Of a stretch of 64,000 nucleotides of DNA, positions 34,938 to 43,521 are shown piece after piece. The translations under genes and the position numbers were made by a program. Within the stretch, counting starts at the first letter, position 1; the number at the start of each line of letters is the position of its first letter. Location of the stretch: positions 930,001 to 994,000 of the forward strand of contig CAWESU010000001.1 in assembly GCA_963811805.1 (NCBI GenBank), in the 5' to 3' direction. Source of the DNA: DAHUXN01 sp963811805 (GTDB lineage Bacteria; Acidobacteriota; Terriglobia; Acidiferrales; UBA7541). Under the pieces are notes generated by a model, which was not told the origin of the DNA, made no database searches, and saw nothing but the letters and a program-made list of their open reading frames with translations.

Positions 34938-36671
34938 ATGCGCAGCATTCGCCGCGCCGCAATTCTTCTTTGTTTTGCGCTGGCCGCTGCATTTGCGGCT
35001 GCCTCTCCGGCGCACGCACGCCAACTCACCATACAGAACTTCAACGTTCAGGTCGTAGTGCAGCCAGATTCCACGATTGATGTGACGGAAACGCTTACGG
35101 TGAATTTCGAGGGCCTATGGCACGGAATTTACCGCACCATTCCGGTGGAGTATCGCGGGTCGATGGGCTTGAACTACACGCTGTTCATCGTGCCGGAAGG
35201 CATCACGGACCAGGACGGGAATGCGCTGAAGTACGAAGTGTCGAAGCACGGGCAGTACAAGCAGTTCAAGATTTACGTATCGGGAGCGGAGGACGCGACG
35301 CGGACGATCGTGATCCGGTATAAGGCGCTGGATGCCCTGCGATTTTTCGCGGACCATGACGAGCTGTATTGGAACATTACGGGAAATGAGACGGACGCGC
35401 CGGTGGAAAACGCGTCGGCGCGAATCGAATTGCCCGTGGGCGTGACGGGCTTGCATGCGGAGGCGTTCAGCGGCGCGTACGGGGAGCGCGGGCAGGAAGC
35501 GGCAGTAAAGATCACCGACAACGTGGTGGAAATTCAGATGCAGCGGCCGCTCTTCTATCACGAAGGGCTGACCGCGGTGGTGGGATGGGACAAAGGATTC
35601 GTTCATCCGCCGAGCGCGCTGGACGATGTGATTCTTTTCCTGCGGAGCAATTGGCCGTTCGGGTTGCCGATTGTGGCGTTCGTCTTCATGGCGTGGTTCT
35701 GGTATTCGAATGGGCGCGACCCGCGGCGGAATCCGATCAGCGTGCAGTACGAGCCGCCGGACAAGCTGAGTCCTGCGGAGGCAGGGACGTTGGTGGATAA
35801 CGAAGTGGCGATGCGGGATATCACCGCGACGATCGTTGATTTGGCGGTGCGCGGATATTTGAAAATCGAGCAGCAGGAGACGAGCCAGGCGATGGGATTG
35901 ATCCATCACAAGAATTTTATTTTCCATCGCACCAAGGCAGCTTCGGAGTGGACGAATCTGAAGCCGCACGAACAGGAGATGCTCTCGGCGTTGTTCGATG
36001 ATGGCACAAGCGACGCGGTGTCGCTGACAGATTTGCAGAATCACTTTTATGTGCATTTGCCGGCGATTCGCAACCGGGTGTTCGACGGATTGATGGCGGG
36101 CAGGCTTTATAAGCGGCGGCCGGACAGGATGCACCAAGGCTACATTGCGGCGGGAATCATACTTGCCGGAGCATCGTTTTTTCTGGCGACGCCGATTTCG
36201 CAGACGATGGGAATGGCGTTTGCGACGATACTTCTTTCGGGCCTGCTGACGGGAGCGATCGTGGCGGGATTCGGATACTTCATGTCTGCACGGACGGTTG
36301 ACGGCGAGCGAGAACTCGAGAAGGTGCTGGGCTTCGAGGATTTTCTGGGGCGGGTGGAGAAGGACCAGATCGAGCGGATAGTGAAGACGCCGGAGATGTT
36401 CGAAAAGTTCCTGCCCTACGCGATGGCGCTGCGCGTGGAGAAAAAATGGGCCTACGCGTTCCAGGATATTTACCGGCAGCCGCCGCAGTGGTATTCGGGG
36501 CCGTACGGCGGAGGGTTTCAGACGTTTCTATTGGTGAACGATTTGAATTTGATGTCGATGCAAACGGGAAGCGCGCTGGCTTCTTCGCCGCGGAGCGCGG
36601 GCGGATCGGGATTTGGCGGCGGGGGATTTTCCGGCGGGGGATTCGGCGGCGGAGGCGTGGGCGGATTCTAG
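34938..36671 (+). CDS. DUF2207 membrane protein with glycine-rich tail
   Basis: A protein of 577 residues with a signal peptide (RAAILLCFALAAAFAAASPA-HA), a large extracytoplasmic DUF2207 domain (DVTETLTVNFEGLWHGIYRT, then DELYWNITGNE), a membrane segment (FGLPIVAFVFMAWFWYSNGR), a cytoplasmic region (PPDKLSPAEAGTLVDNEV, typical) and two more membrane segments at about 405-450. It ends in a GGGGFSGGGFGGGG tail. I prefer the ATG at 34938 that gives a compact signal peptide; a GTG at 34911 overlapping lemA is also in frame. It forms an operon with lemA. Confidence 0.92.
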   Translation: MRSIRRAAILLCFALAAAFAAASPAHARQLTIQNFNVQVVVQPDSTIDVTETLTVNFEGLWHGIYRTIPVEYRGSMGLNYTLFIVPEGITDQDGNALKYEVSKHGQYKQFKIYVSGAEDATRTIVIRYKALDALRFFADHDELYWNITGNETDAPVENASARIELPVGVTGLHAEAFSGAYGERGQEAAVKITDNVVEIQMQRPLFYHEGLTAVVGWDKGFVHPPSALDDVILFLRSNWPFGLPIVAFVFMAWFWYSNGRDPRRNPISVQYEPPDKLSPAEAGTLVDNEVAMRDITATIVDLAVRGYLKIEQQETSQAMGLIHHKNFIFHRTKAASEWTNLKPHEQEMLSALFDDGTSDAVSLTDLQNHFYVHLPAIRNRVFDGLMAGRLYKRRPDRMHQGYIAAGIILAGASFFLATPISQTMGMAFATILLSGLLTGAIVAGFGYFMSARTVDGERELEKVLGFEDFLGRVEKDQIERIVKTPEMFEKFLPYAMALRVEKKWAYAFQDIYRQPPQWYSGPYGGGFQTFLLVNDLNLMSMQTGSALASSPRSAGGSGFGGGGFSGGGFGGGGVGGF

Positions 36672-36750
36672 TTGCGGTGTCCGCGCCGCGTTTAGGCTGA
36701 GTGGGTAAGGGACGGGGCTTCGGTCGTTCCGGTGGTTCTACAGAAAAGAC

Positions 36751-36773
36751 TCGCCCGGGTTATCTCCGGGCGA
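36751..36773. terminator. Hairpin downstream of the lemA operon
   Basis: TCGCCCGG-7 nt-CCGGGCGA forms an 8-pair stem. It is followed by AAAAA on the plus strand and, read on the minus strand, by GTCTTTTCT. A terminator role for lemA-DUF2207 is possible though the plus-strand side lacks a U-tract. Confidence 0.35.
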
Positions 36774-36833
36774 AAAACTCTCCAGGCAGAAACCGTCCGT
36801 GCGGAACTCCATATAGGCTTCTTTCGTATGATG

Positions 36834-36852
36834 TATCACAGCGTGATATAAT
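36834..36852 (+). promoter_or_regulatory. marR promoter with overlapping palindromic operator
   Basis: TATCAC-AGC-GTGATA (36834-36848) overlaps a perfect -10 box TATAAT (36847-36852). The start codon lies at 36862, so the transcript would have almost no leader. A clear -35 is missing. Binding by the MarR protein here would block its own promoter. Confidence 0.6.
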
Positions 36853-36861
36853 TACGAAGAG

Positions 36862-37359
36862 ATGAGAGAGGCGCGAACGGATCGGCTATCACGGCGGCGA
36901 GCGAATTTGATTCTTGTCGAGGAGTTGGCGCAATTCCGCTACCGACTGCGGCGGTTCTTGCGATTCAGCGAGAAGGCCGCGCGCGCCGCGGGCGTTACAC
37001 CGCAGCAGCACCAGTTGATGCTGGGGGTCGCGGGATTCACCGGTCGCGGCTGGGCGACGATTTCCGAACTGCGAGAATTCTTGCAAGAGCGGCACAACGC
37101 AGTGGTGGCGCTGGTGAGCCGCGCGGTGAGGTCGAGGCTGGTTCGCAAGACGCCGGTCGCGCGCGACCGGCGGTTTGTACGCGTGGACCTGACGCCAGCG
37201 GGACGCGCGGCGCTGACCGAACTTTCCGCGCTTCACCGGAAAGAATTGGCGAGGTTCCATGACGGTTCAGATGGCGCGCTGTTTCCCCGGCTGACCGGAG
37301 AACGGAAGCGGGCGAGCGAAGAACAGCGCCGTGAACCGAGCGCAAAGAAAATCCGATGA
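36862..37359 (+). CDS. MarR family regulator
   Basis: A 165-residue winged-helix regulator. YRLRRFLRFSEKAARAAGVT opens the domain, followed by the DNA-binding part SELREFLQERHNAVVALVSR and the wing RKTPVARDRRFVRVDLTPAG. It is close in sequence to the MarR at 39147 on the opposite strand, which flanks the ClC gene on its other side. Its stop overlaps the ClC start as ATGA, so the two are one operon and it probably senses a condition linked to ion or acid stress (inference). Confidence 0.92.
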   Translation: MREARTDRLSRRRANLILVEELAQFRYRLRRFLRFSEKAARAAGVTPQQHQLMLGVAGFTGRGWATISELREFLQERHNAVVALVSRAVRSRLVRKTPVARDRRFVRVDLTPAGRAALTELSALHRKELARFHDGSDGALFPRLTGERKRASEEQRREPSAKKIR

Positions 37360-39119
37360 TGAAGCTGCGATCGAGACTGATGAGTCATCCGCGGCTGCGG
37401 AAGTACGCCACGTTTGTGCACGAGGATTTGACGGCGACGTATTCGCGCGACCTGCACCGATGGCTGATCGTGGCGCCGGTGATGGGCGTGCTGACGGGGT
37501 TGCTGATCACGTTGATCGCGCAGGTGATCCTGAAATGGATGTGGCCGCCAATCCTTCGATATTACCTCGCGCATCCGGTGGCGATGATTCCGGGGCTGGT
37601 CGCGGGCTTCGTGATTGCCGGACTGATTATGCAATACATGACGCCCAACCCGAATGAACACTCCACGGAAGAAATCATTCGCTCGTACCACGAGCATAAG
37701 GGCGACATCCAGATGCGGCCGTTTGTGCCGAAGCTGATCGCGGCGATCGCGACGGTGGGCTTTGGCGGCAGCGCGGCGCTGGAGGGCCCGAGCATTTATG
37801 GCGGAGGTGCGATCGGGTCATGGCTGTGGGCAAAACTGCGAAAAGTGGGGCTGGAACCGCGCGACCGCCGGATCATGTTGATCAGCGGGGCGGCGGCGGG
37901 GATGTCCGCGGTGTTCCGCGCGCCACTGACGGGAATTATTTTCGCGCTGGAAATGCCTTACAAGGACGATTTGGCGCATGAAGCGCTGCTGCCGGCGCTG
38001 ATTGCGTCGGTCACTTCTTATGCGACGATGGCGGCGTTCCTGGGGGCACAGCCGCTATTCGACTTTGCCAGCGCGGAGACGTATACGCGGCGCGACCTGC
38101 TGTGGTCGGCGTTGCTCGGAGTGGCATGCGGGCTCGTCGCCATGGCATTTGACATCACGTTTCGGCGGATGCGGCAATTTTGCGTGCGAGCTTCGGTCCC
38201 GCACTGGATCAAGATGGCCGCGGGCGGGATTCTGACGGGCGTGTGCGGAATTGCTTTTGTGTCGATGTACAAGGGAGGACTGGTTCCGATTGGCGCGAAC
38301 TACGAGGCGGTGCGGATGATCCTGCAAGAGTCGCATGGTTCGGTGGAGCTGGTGGTGTTCGGGTTCCTGAAACTGGGCGCGACGCTATTTTCCCTGGGCG
38401 TGGGCGGGGTGAGCGCGATGTTCGTGCCACTGTTCCTGACGGGCGGGTCGTTCGGGGCGGCGTTTGCGCAATCGATTGTGCACAGCCCTTCGATTGATTT
38501 GTACGCCGCGGTGGGGATGGCGGCATTCATCGCGGCCGGCTACAAGACACCGCTGACGGCGGTGGTGTTCGTGGCGGAGGCGACCGGCGGGCATGCGTAC
38601 ATCATCCCCGCGCTGATCGGTGCGGCGGTGGCATATGCTGTTTCCGGTGAAGCGTCTGTCTCCGGCGAGCAGCGGCTGCATCAGGGCTTGAGAGCTTCGG
38701 AGCTTTCGAAAATGGTGGTGCGCGACGTGATGCGGAAGCGCGTGGTTTCGACCGACAGCGCGCAGACGCTCCGGCAGTTCGCTGACGGCGTTAGCGCGCA
38801 ACACCCGCACGCTGCGTATCCCGTTTACGACGGCGAGAGAATCGCGGGAACGGTTTCGGTGAGTGCGTTGGCCAAAGTGGCGCCGCAGAAATGGGAACAA
38901 ACGAGCGTGCGCGACGTGATGGAGACGCACGTGAAATATGTGGAGCCGCAATGCGATCTGGAGGAAGCGCTGCGCCTCCTGATGGGACAAGACGCGCAGC
39001 ATATGCTGCTGGTGACGTCGAAAGAAGGCAAGCTGGAGGGAGTTCTTACCAAGACGGATATTCTCTCGGCGCTGGATACGCGCGCGGGGAATAACGGAGG
39101 AGAGGCGGTCGAGGAGTAG
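37356..39119 (+). CDS. ClC-type chloride channel/antiporter with CBS pair
   Basis: A 587-residue ClC protein: about residues 35-430 are the membrane domain, then two CBS motifs (VVRDVMRKRVVSTDSAQTLR and SVRDVMETHVKYVEPQCDLE). The anion-path motif usually written GREGP is ALEGP here (GSAALEGPSIYGGGAIGSWL), keeping the gating glutamate, and GxFxP is AMFVP (GVSAMFVPLFLTGGSFGAAF). The classical GSGIP is not found. CBS domains suggest regulation by nucleotides. It overlaps the preceding marR gene by four bases. Confidence 0.94.
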   Translation: MMKLRSRLMSHPRLRKYATFVHEDLTATYSRDLHRWLIVAPVMGVLTGLLITLIAQVILKWMWPPILRYYLAHPVAMIPGLVAGFVIAGLIMQYMTPNPNEHSTEEIIRSYHEHKGDIQMRPFVPKLIAAIATVGFGGSAALEGPSIYGGGAIGSWLWAKLRKVGLEPRDRRIMLISGAAAGMSAVFRAPLTGIIFALEMPYKDDLAHEALLPALIASVTSYATMAAFLGAQPLFDFASAETYTRRDLLWSALLGVACGLVAMAFDITFRRMRQFCVRASVPHWIKMAAGGILTGVCGIAFVSMYKGGLVPIGANYEAVRMILQESHGSVELVVFGFLKLGATLFSLGVGGVSAMFVPLFLTGGSFGAAFAQSIVHSPSIDLYAAVGMAAFIAAGYKTPLTAVVFVAEATGGHAYIIPALIGAAVAYAVSGEASVSGEQRLHQGLRASELSKMVVRDVMRKRVVSTDSAQTLRQFADGVSAQHPHAAYPVYDGERIAGTVSVSALAKVAPQKWEQTSVRDVMETHVKYVEPQCDLEEALRLLMGQDAQHMLLVTSKEGKLEGVLTKTDILSALDTRAGNNGGEAVEE

Positions 39120-39146
39120 GGCGGGCGAGGCGAGCTGCGGGCGCAG

Positions 39147-39620
39147 CTACCGGCTGCGATATTTTCGCCTGCTGTTGCTGCGCGAATTGGCGCGCGGGCT
39201 GGCGGTGTGCGCCATGACGGTTTGCAGGGCGCGCAGAATGGTGAGACCGGAGGAGCGCAGTTCGGCGCGATGTGGAAGCGCGACTTGGCGAAGAATTTCC
39301 TCTCCGCGAGCGGTGAGCCGTAGCAAGACCTGGCGCCGATCTTTGCGGCTGCGCGCTCTTTTCAAGAGGCCGTGGGTTTCGAGGCGATCGACGAGCTCGA
39401 CGGCGCTGTGGTGCTGGATTTGCAGGCGTTCGGCGAGCGCGCCGACGGTGGCGTTGTAGGAAGCGGGCAATCCTTTGACGGCGAGGAGCGCCTGATACTG
39501 CTGAGGCTCAATTCCGGCGGCGCGGGCGGCTTGCTCGCTCAGATTTTGAAAGCGGCGCACCTCATAGCGGAATTCCGCCAGAGCGCGGTAATCGAATCCT
39601 TTTTTTGCGACGTTTCTCAA
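39147..39620 (-). CDS. MarR family regulator
   Basis: A 157-residue winged-helix protein: FRYEVRRFQNLSEQAARAAG, IEPQQYQALLAVKGLP, AERLQIQHHSAVELVDRLET and the wing KRARSRKDRRQVLLRLTARG. The N-terminal half is paralogous to the MarR at 36862. Its C-terminus is basic and low in complexity (SPRANSRSNSRRKYRSR). It converges on the ClC gene. The promoter has the same overlapping -10/operator design as its paralogue. Confidence 0.92.
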   Translation of the reverse strand: MRNVAKKGFDYRALAEFRYEVRRFQNLSEQAARAAGIEPQQYQALLAVKGLPASYNATVGALAERLQIQHHSAVELVDRLETHGLLKRARSRKDRRQVLLRLTARGEEILRQVALPHRAELRSSGLTILRALQTVMAHTASPRANSRSNSRRKYRSR

Positions 39621-39631
39621 GGCCCGGGGAA

Positions 39632-39652
39632 ATTATATCGTAAGGCGATGTA
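39632..39652 (-). promoter_or_regulatory. Promoter and candidate operator of the 39147 marR gene
   Basis: On the minus strand a perfect -10 TATAAT lies at 39637-39632. It overlaps the imperfect palindrome TATATCG-TAAGG-CGATGTA (39634-39652, one mismatch). A TGCAAC 17 bases further upstream could serve as -35. Confidence 0.5.
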
Positions 39653-39741
39653 AAGTTGCAGGGCGCAAATGAAAAATCCGTGGCGGTGTGTGCTTAAGAG
39701 TTAAACGGTTCGGCGATGACGGTATGGTGAAGAGCGGGGTA

Positions 39742-40197
39742 TCAGAGCGGCTTGCGGAAGGATTTCTGGGTTTTGTTGACGCGATAGCCGAGGCTTTCGT
39801 AGAACTTATGCGCGCGGTCGCGAATGACGTTGGAGCGCACTCCTGACTCCTTGTAACCCCTGGCTCGGGCCCAATCTTCGCCGCGATTGACGAGCAAGCG
39901 GCCGACGCCCAGCGAACGGCAAGATTCGTCGACAATCAGGCTGGCGATTTCGACACGGGGATCGTGCGCGAGCACGGGAAATGGGAAGACTTCAATGTAG
40001 CCAGCGATACCAGCCCCTTCGCGCTCGGCGACCAAAATGAGGTGATTTTCGTTGCGAAGGATTTGGCGCAATCGTGCAGCGATTTGCTCGACGGTGGAAG
40101 GATAGCCGAGCTGGCCGGCGAGCGGGGCGAGTTGCGGCGCGTCGGCGAGGACCGCGGGACGGATGGTGATCGCTTCTGTCTTTGCGGCGTGAGCCAT
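39742..40197 (-). CDS. GNAT family N-acetyltransferase
   Basis: A 151-residue acetyltransferase. ITIRPAVLADAPQLAPLAGQ opens the fold, the CoA loop is VDESCRSLGVGRLLVNRGED and the last strand/helix is HKFYESLGYRVNKTQKSF. It is the common small GNAT of unknown substrate. It starts 18 bases downstream of dtd on the same strand, so the two are likely cotranscribed. Confidence 0.93.
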   Translation of the reverse strand: MAHAAKTEAITIRPAVLADAPQLAPLAGQLGYPSTVEQIAARLRQILRNENHLILVAEREGAGIAGYIEVFPFPVLAHDPRVEIASLIVDESCRSLGVGRLLVNRGEDWARARGYKESGVRSNVIRDRAHKFYESLGYRVNKTQKSFRKPL

Positions 40198-40215
40198 GGG
40201 TTCCCCCTGGACAGG

Positions 40216-40665
40216 TTAGATGAGTTTATCCGAATCGAGCAGGATGGTCACCGGGCCATCGTTGACGATTTCGACAGACATGTGCGTTTGAAAAACGCCG
40301 GTCTCGACGTGAACACCGAGCCCGGCGACGGCGCGAAGGAATTCTTCGTATAACGCCTTGCCAAGGTCGGCCGGCGCGGCTTGAATGAAGCTGGGCCGGC
40401 GGCCGCCGCGCGCGTCTCCGTACAACGTGAATTGAGAAGCAGCGAGAAAGGCGCCACCGGTATCGAGGAGGGAGCGGTTCATTTTACCTTCGGCGTCATT
40501 GAAGATGCGAAGATGCACGATTTTTTCGGCCATGGCCGCGGCGGTCGCGGCGTTATCTTCGCGGCCGACGGCAAGGAGGACCATGAGGCCAGCGCCAATC
40601 TGGCCGACGACGTTGCCGTCAACGATTATGCGGGCGCCGGTGACGCGCTGGACGACGGCTCTCAT
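40216..40665 (-). CDS. dtd: D-aminoacyl-tRNA deacylase
   Basis: A 149-residue Dtd protein, full length. Motifs: MRAVVQRVTGARI at the start, AASQFTLYGDARGGRRPSF (the SQFTL nucleophile region) and VEIVNDGPVTILLDS near the end (Gly-cisPro-type NxGPVT). It hydrolyses D-amino acids, and glycine from tRNA-Ala, off mischarged tRNAs. Housekeeping gene, followed by a GNAT gene. Confidence 0.97.
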   Translation of the reverse strand: MRAVVQRVTGARIIVDGNVVGQIGAGLMVLLAVGREDNAATAAAMAEKIVHLRIFNDAEGKMNRSLLDTGGAFLAASQFTLYGDARGGRRPSFIQAAPADLGKALYEEFLRAVAGLGVHVETGVFQTHMSVEIVNDGPVTILLDSDKLI

Positions 40666-40785
40666 GGCAAGGGGTTTCTCACGGGCACTTCATTCCACTG
40701 ACTCCTAAACGGATCGATTGTAGCGTCCATCTGACCGAACCGAAAGTCTCTCTTGCCGGATCGGTCTATCTCTGAATTATTTGCA

Positions 40786-40814
40786 TTGACAACCATTGCA
40801 TATGCAAGTACGCT
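40786..40814 (+). promoter_or_regulatory. Promoter with 12-base palindrome before marR (40821)
   Basis: -35 TTGACA (40786-40791), 17 bases, then TACGCT (40809-40814) as a possible -10. The spacer contains the perfect palindrome TTGCATATGCAA (40796-40807), a good candidate for binding of the MarR protein encoded just downstream. Confidence 0.6.
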
Positions 40815-40820
40815 GCGTGT

Positions 40821-41282
40821 TTGAATCGCTTCCCGTCCAAATCGTATATGGAGTCGGTCTTTGTCGGACGCTTGCTTTTCGGACGAGTGGTGAGCGCGCT
40901 GTTGGACGCAAATGACAAGGCCGCGACGCCCCTGGGACTAACGGGCCGGCAAGGAATGGTGCTGACGAACGTCGCGCGGGGCGAGGCGAATACAGCGATC
41001 GAGCTGGCAGTTTACAACGCCCTGGATATATCCAGCATGAGCCGCATGCTCGACCGGCTGGAGAAGAAGGGATTGCTGAAACGGTCGCGAAGTGGAAAGG
41101 ACCGACGCCGGGTAATCGTGCAAGTGACGCCGAAGGGATATGCGCTCTTGAGAAAGGCGATACCGGTGGCGGCGCGCGCCACAACAGCTGCTTGGAGGGG
41201 CGTCACCGAGCGCGAGAAACAAACTCTTCGTACGATTGTCTATAAAATTCTCAGAAATACCGGCCATCTTCAAAAATCTTAA
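40821..41282 (+). CDS. MarR family regulator
   Basis: A 153-residue winged-helix protein with LTGRQGMVLTNVARGEANTA, LDISSMSRMLDRLEKKGLLK and the wing RSRSGKDRRRVIVQVTPKGY. The start is a TTG at 40821; the ATG at 40848 would give a protein nine residues shorter and has a more usual codon. It heads a plus-strand cluster with a small helical protein, an AAA ATPase and an MFS exporter, the last being a plausible target. Confidence 0.9.
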   Translation: MNRFPSKSYMESVFVGRLLFGRVVSALLDANDKAATPLGLTGRQGMVLTNVARGEANTAIELAVYNALDISSMSRMLDRLEKKGLLKRSRSGKDRRRVIVQVTPKGYALLRKAIPVAARATTAAWRGVTEREKQTLRTIVYKILRNTGHLQKS

Positions 41283-41318
41283 GCAGAGCATGCTCTGCTG
41301 TCGGAATGGCAAGGAGGC

Positions 41319-41579
41319 ATGGTTGTCGTAATGGTTGCAGACAAACCGGAAGAAACATACCAGTACTATCGAAATAAGCTGACGCACGTTCTGAAGAACG
41401 TGCGCGTGCTCAGTCATGAACTGACGGAACATGCGACGGTAATCTACAGCCGCATGGAACTGGCATTGGAAGAAATCATGGAAGACAATCCCGTGCGCGT
41501 GCATCTGAAGGGCATCCATGAGTCAGCCAAGGTAGTCGCCTCATTAAGCGAGAAGCTTCGCGAACTCGGAAAAAACTGA
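41319..41579 (+). CDS. Small helical protein resembling a histidine-kinase DHp helix
   Basis: An 86-residue, all-helical protein. The core NVRVLSHELTEHATVIYSRM ELALEE resembles the H-box region of HisKA domains (LSHELRTPL), with the histidine at about residue 33, but there is no ATPase domain and the following proline motif is absent. It may be a degenerate phosphotransfer or dimerisation module. It follows marR by 36 bases. Confidence 0.6.
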   Translation: MVVVMVADKPEETYQYYRNKLTHVLKNVRVLSHELTEHATVIYSRMELALEEIMEDNPVRVHLKGIHESAKVVASLSEKLRELGKN

Positions 41580-41733
41580 GACTCGACAGCCGTTCATCCA
41601 CTTTTCACTCACTCGCGTGGCCGCCATGCTCGCGGTGACGTGTGATTACGCGTCCGTGCGTTGGTTACTTTCGCAGGGAGCTTTCTTGGCAGGCCGAAGT
41701 CTGCTAAAAACGAGAGGGCCCGGTGGAGGCTCG

Positions 41734-42312
41734 GTGAAACTCGCGCTGATTGGAACGCACGGAGTAGGCAAGACCACGATCGCGTACGAGGTGTGCTCGC
41801 TGGTAAAGCGGGCGGGACAAAACGTGGAGCTGGTGAGCGAAGTGGCGCGGCGCTCGCCTTTTCCGGTGAACGCGGGAACTACGCTCGAAGGGCAATTGTG
41901 GATTTTGCACACGCAGATCGCGGCGGAGCTGGAAGCGGGGCGCAATGGCGCGCATGCGGTGTGCGACCGGTCGGTGCTCGATAACTACTGCTACCTGGTG
42001 AACAAATTTGGTCGCCAGGCGCAGTTGGAACAGTGGCTCAGCTGGTGGATGAAGACCTACGATTTGCTGGCAGGGATTCCGCCTTTCGCCGAGGAGATCA
42101 CGCCTGACGGATTTCGCTCGGAGGATCGCGCCTTCCAGCGGCGCATCCATGAACTGTTGAACGAGCTGCTCGCGGATCCCTTGTTTGCGGACGTGCGCGA
42201 ACGCGTGGTCTGGCTGGACGGGGCCGAGCGGCGACAATGGGCCGAGCGAATTGTTGAGCAAGCGCTTTCTGCTGATCGAACCGTGCGCACTGCACACAAA
42301 TCCACGCGCTGA
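41734..42312 (+). CDS. AAA_28-type P-loop ATPase/kinase (NadR C-terminal-like)
   Basis: A 192-residue protein with Walker A GTHGVGKTT near the start, VSEVARRSPFP, and CDRSVLDNYCYL as the Walker B/kinase aspartate region. This pattern matches the AAA_28 family related to the ribosylnicotinamide kinase domain of NadR. The start is a GTG at 41734 behind GGAGG, so the P-loop lies at the usual N-terminal position; the longer upstream frame seems non-coding. The next gene starts after nine bases. Confidence 0.85.
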   Translation: MKLALIGTHGVGKTTIAYEVCSLVKRAGQNVELVSEVARRSPFPVNAGTTLEGQLWILHTQIAAELEAGRNGAHAVCDRSVLDNYCYLVNKFGRQAQLEQWLSWWMKTYDLLAGIPPFAEEITPDGFRSEDRAFQRRIHELLNELLADPLFADVRERVVWLDGAERRQWAERIVEQALSADRTVRTAHKSTR

Positions 42313-42321
42313 AATCCTCCC

Positions 42322-43521
42322 GTGAAAGCCGAAAACGCCGCTGTTGACGCGAAACAGGAACGCTGGCTCACGCGCGGAATTCTGGGCATAGGGCTGGCGA
42401 ATCTTTTTTCCGACTGGGGACACGAGGCGGCGACGTCGCTGCTGCCAGCGCTGCTCGCACTCGTGGGGGCGCCTGCGGTAGCGCTGGGAATTATCGAAGG
42501 CGTCGCCGACGGTCTCTCGAGTTTCGCCAAACTAACGGGCGGATGGATCGCCGACCGGCCAGCATGGCGCAAGCCGGTGGCAGGCGGCGGATACGTCGTT
42601 GTAGGACTGACGACGTTTGCGTACGCATTCGCGGAATCGTGGCCGGTGGTTTTGGTTTTGCGCGCGGTGGGATGGGCGGGGCGCGGCGCAAAAGCGCCAT
42701 CGCGCGATGCGCTGCTGGCGGATGCGGTCGCGCCGTCGCAACTCGGGCGCGCGTTCGGGTTCGAGCGAGCGATGGACACGATCGGAGCGGTTGCCGGGCC
42801 GCTGACGGCGGTGGCGCTGGTTTCGTTCTCCGGCGTGCGCGGGGCGATGCGCTGGACGATTTTGCCGGGAGTCGCGGCGTCGATTTGCTTTCTGTGGCTG
42901 GTGCCTGCGGGAAACTCGGCTGCAGCGCATCGGTCGTTCAGTTTCTTGGGCAGTTTGCGGCAACTGCCGCGGTCGTTCCGGCGGTTGCTGGTTGGCGTAT
43001 TCGCGCATGGAGTCGGCGATTTTGCTCCGACGCTGCTGATTTTGCGCGCGAGCCAAATGCTCACGCCGCAATACGGAGCGGCGCGGGCGTCAGCATTGGC
43101 CATCGCACTGTACACGCTGCACAACATCGTGTTCGCGGCGATTTCGTATCCAGCGGGGGCGCTTGCGGACAGAATCGGCAAACGCGGGCTGATTGCGGCG
43201 GGATATGCGGTCGGAGCGTTGATGTGCGTCGGCTTCATTTTCGCGCCGGCGAAGTTGGCATGGCTAGGAGTGCTTTTTGCGCTCGCGGGCGTACATATGG
43301 CGGTGCAACAGGCGCTGGAGAAATCGATTTCCGCGGAGCTGCTGGGATCTGAAATTCGCGGCACAGGGTTTGGCGTGCTGGCGACGGTGAACGGCGTAGG
43401 CGATTTTGTTTCGAGCATTGTGGTGGGGGCTTTGTGGACAGCGGTTGCGCCGGCAGCTGGATTTGTTTATGGCGCGGTTTTTATGCTGGCGGGAGCGACG
43501 CTCGTTTATTTCTGGCGCTGA
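42322..43521 (+). CDS. MFS transporter
   Basis: A 399-residue major facilitator with 12 predicted membrane segments. The first cytoplasmic loop is GGWIADRPAWRKPVAGGGYV and the middle of the N-half has GRGAKAPSRDALLADAV, a pattern of the small YfcJ/drug-resistance-like MFS_1 group. The start is GTG. It shares a plus-strand cluster with MarR at 40821, suggesting regulated export of a small molecule (inference). Confidence 0.92.
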   Translation: MKAENAAVDAKQERWLTRGILGIGLANLFSDWGHEAATSLLPALLALVGAPAVALGIIEGVADGLSSFAKLTGGWIADRPAWRKPVAGGGYVVVGLTTFAYAFAESWPVVLVLRAVGWAGRGAKAPSRDALLADAVAPSQLGRAFGFERAMDTIGAVAGPLTAVALVSFSGVRGAMRWTILPGVAASICFLWLVPAGNSAAAHRSFSFLGSLRQLPRSFRRLLVGVFAHGVGDFAPTLLILRASQMLTPQYGAARASALAIALYTLHNIVFAAISYPAGALADRIGKRGLIAAGYAVGALMCVGFIFAPAKLAWLGVLFALAGVHMAVQQALEKSISAELLGSEIRGTGFGVLATVNGVGDFVSSIVVGALWTAVAPAAGFVYGAVFMLAGATLVYFWR

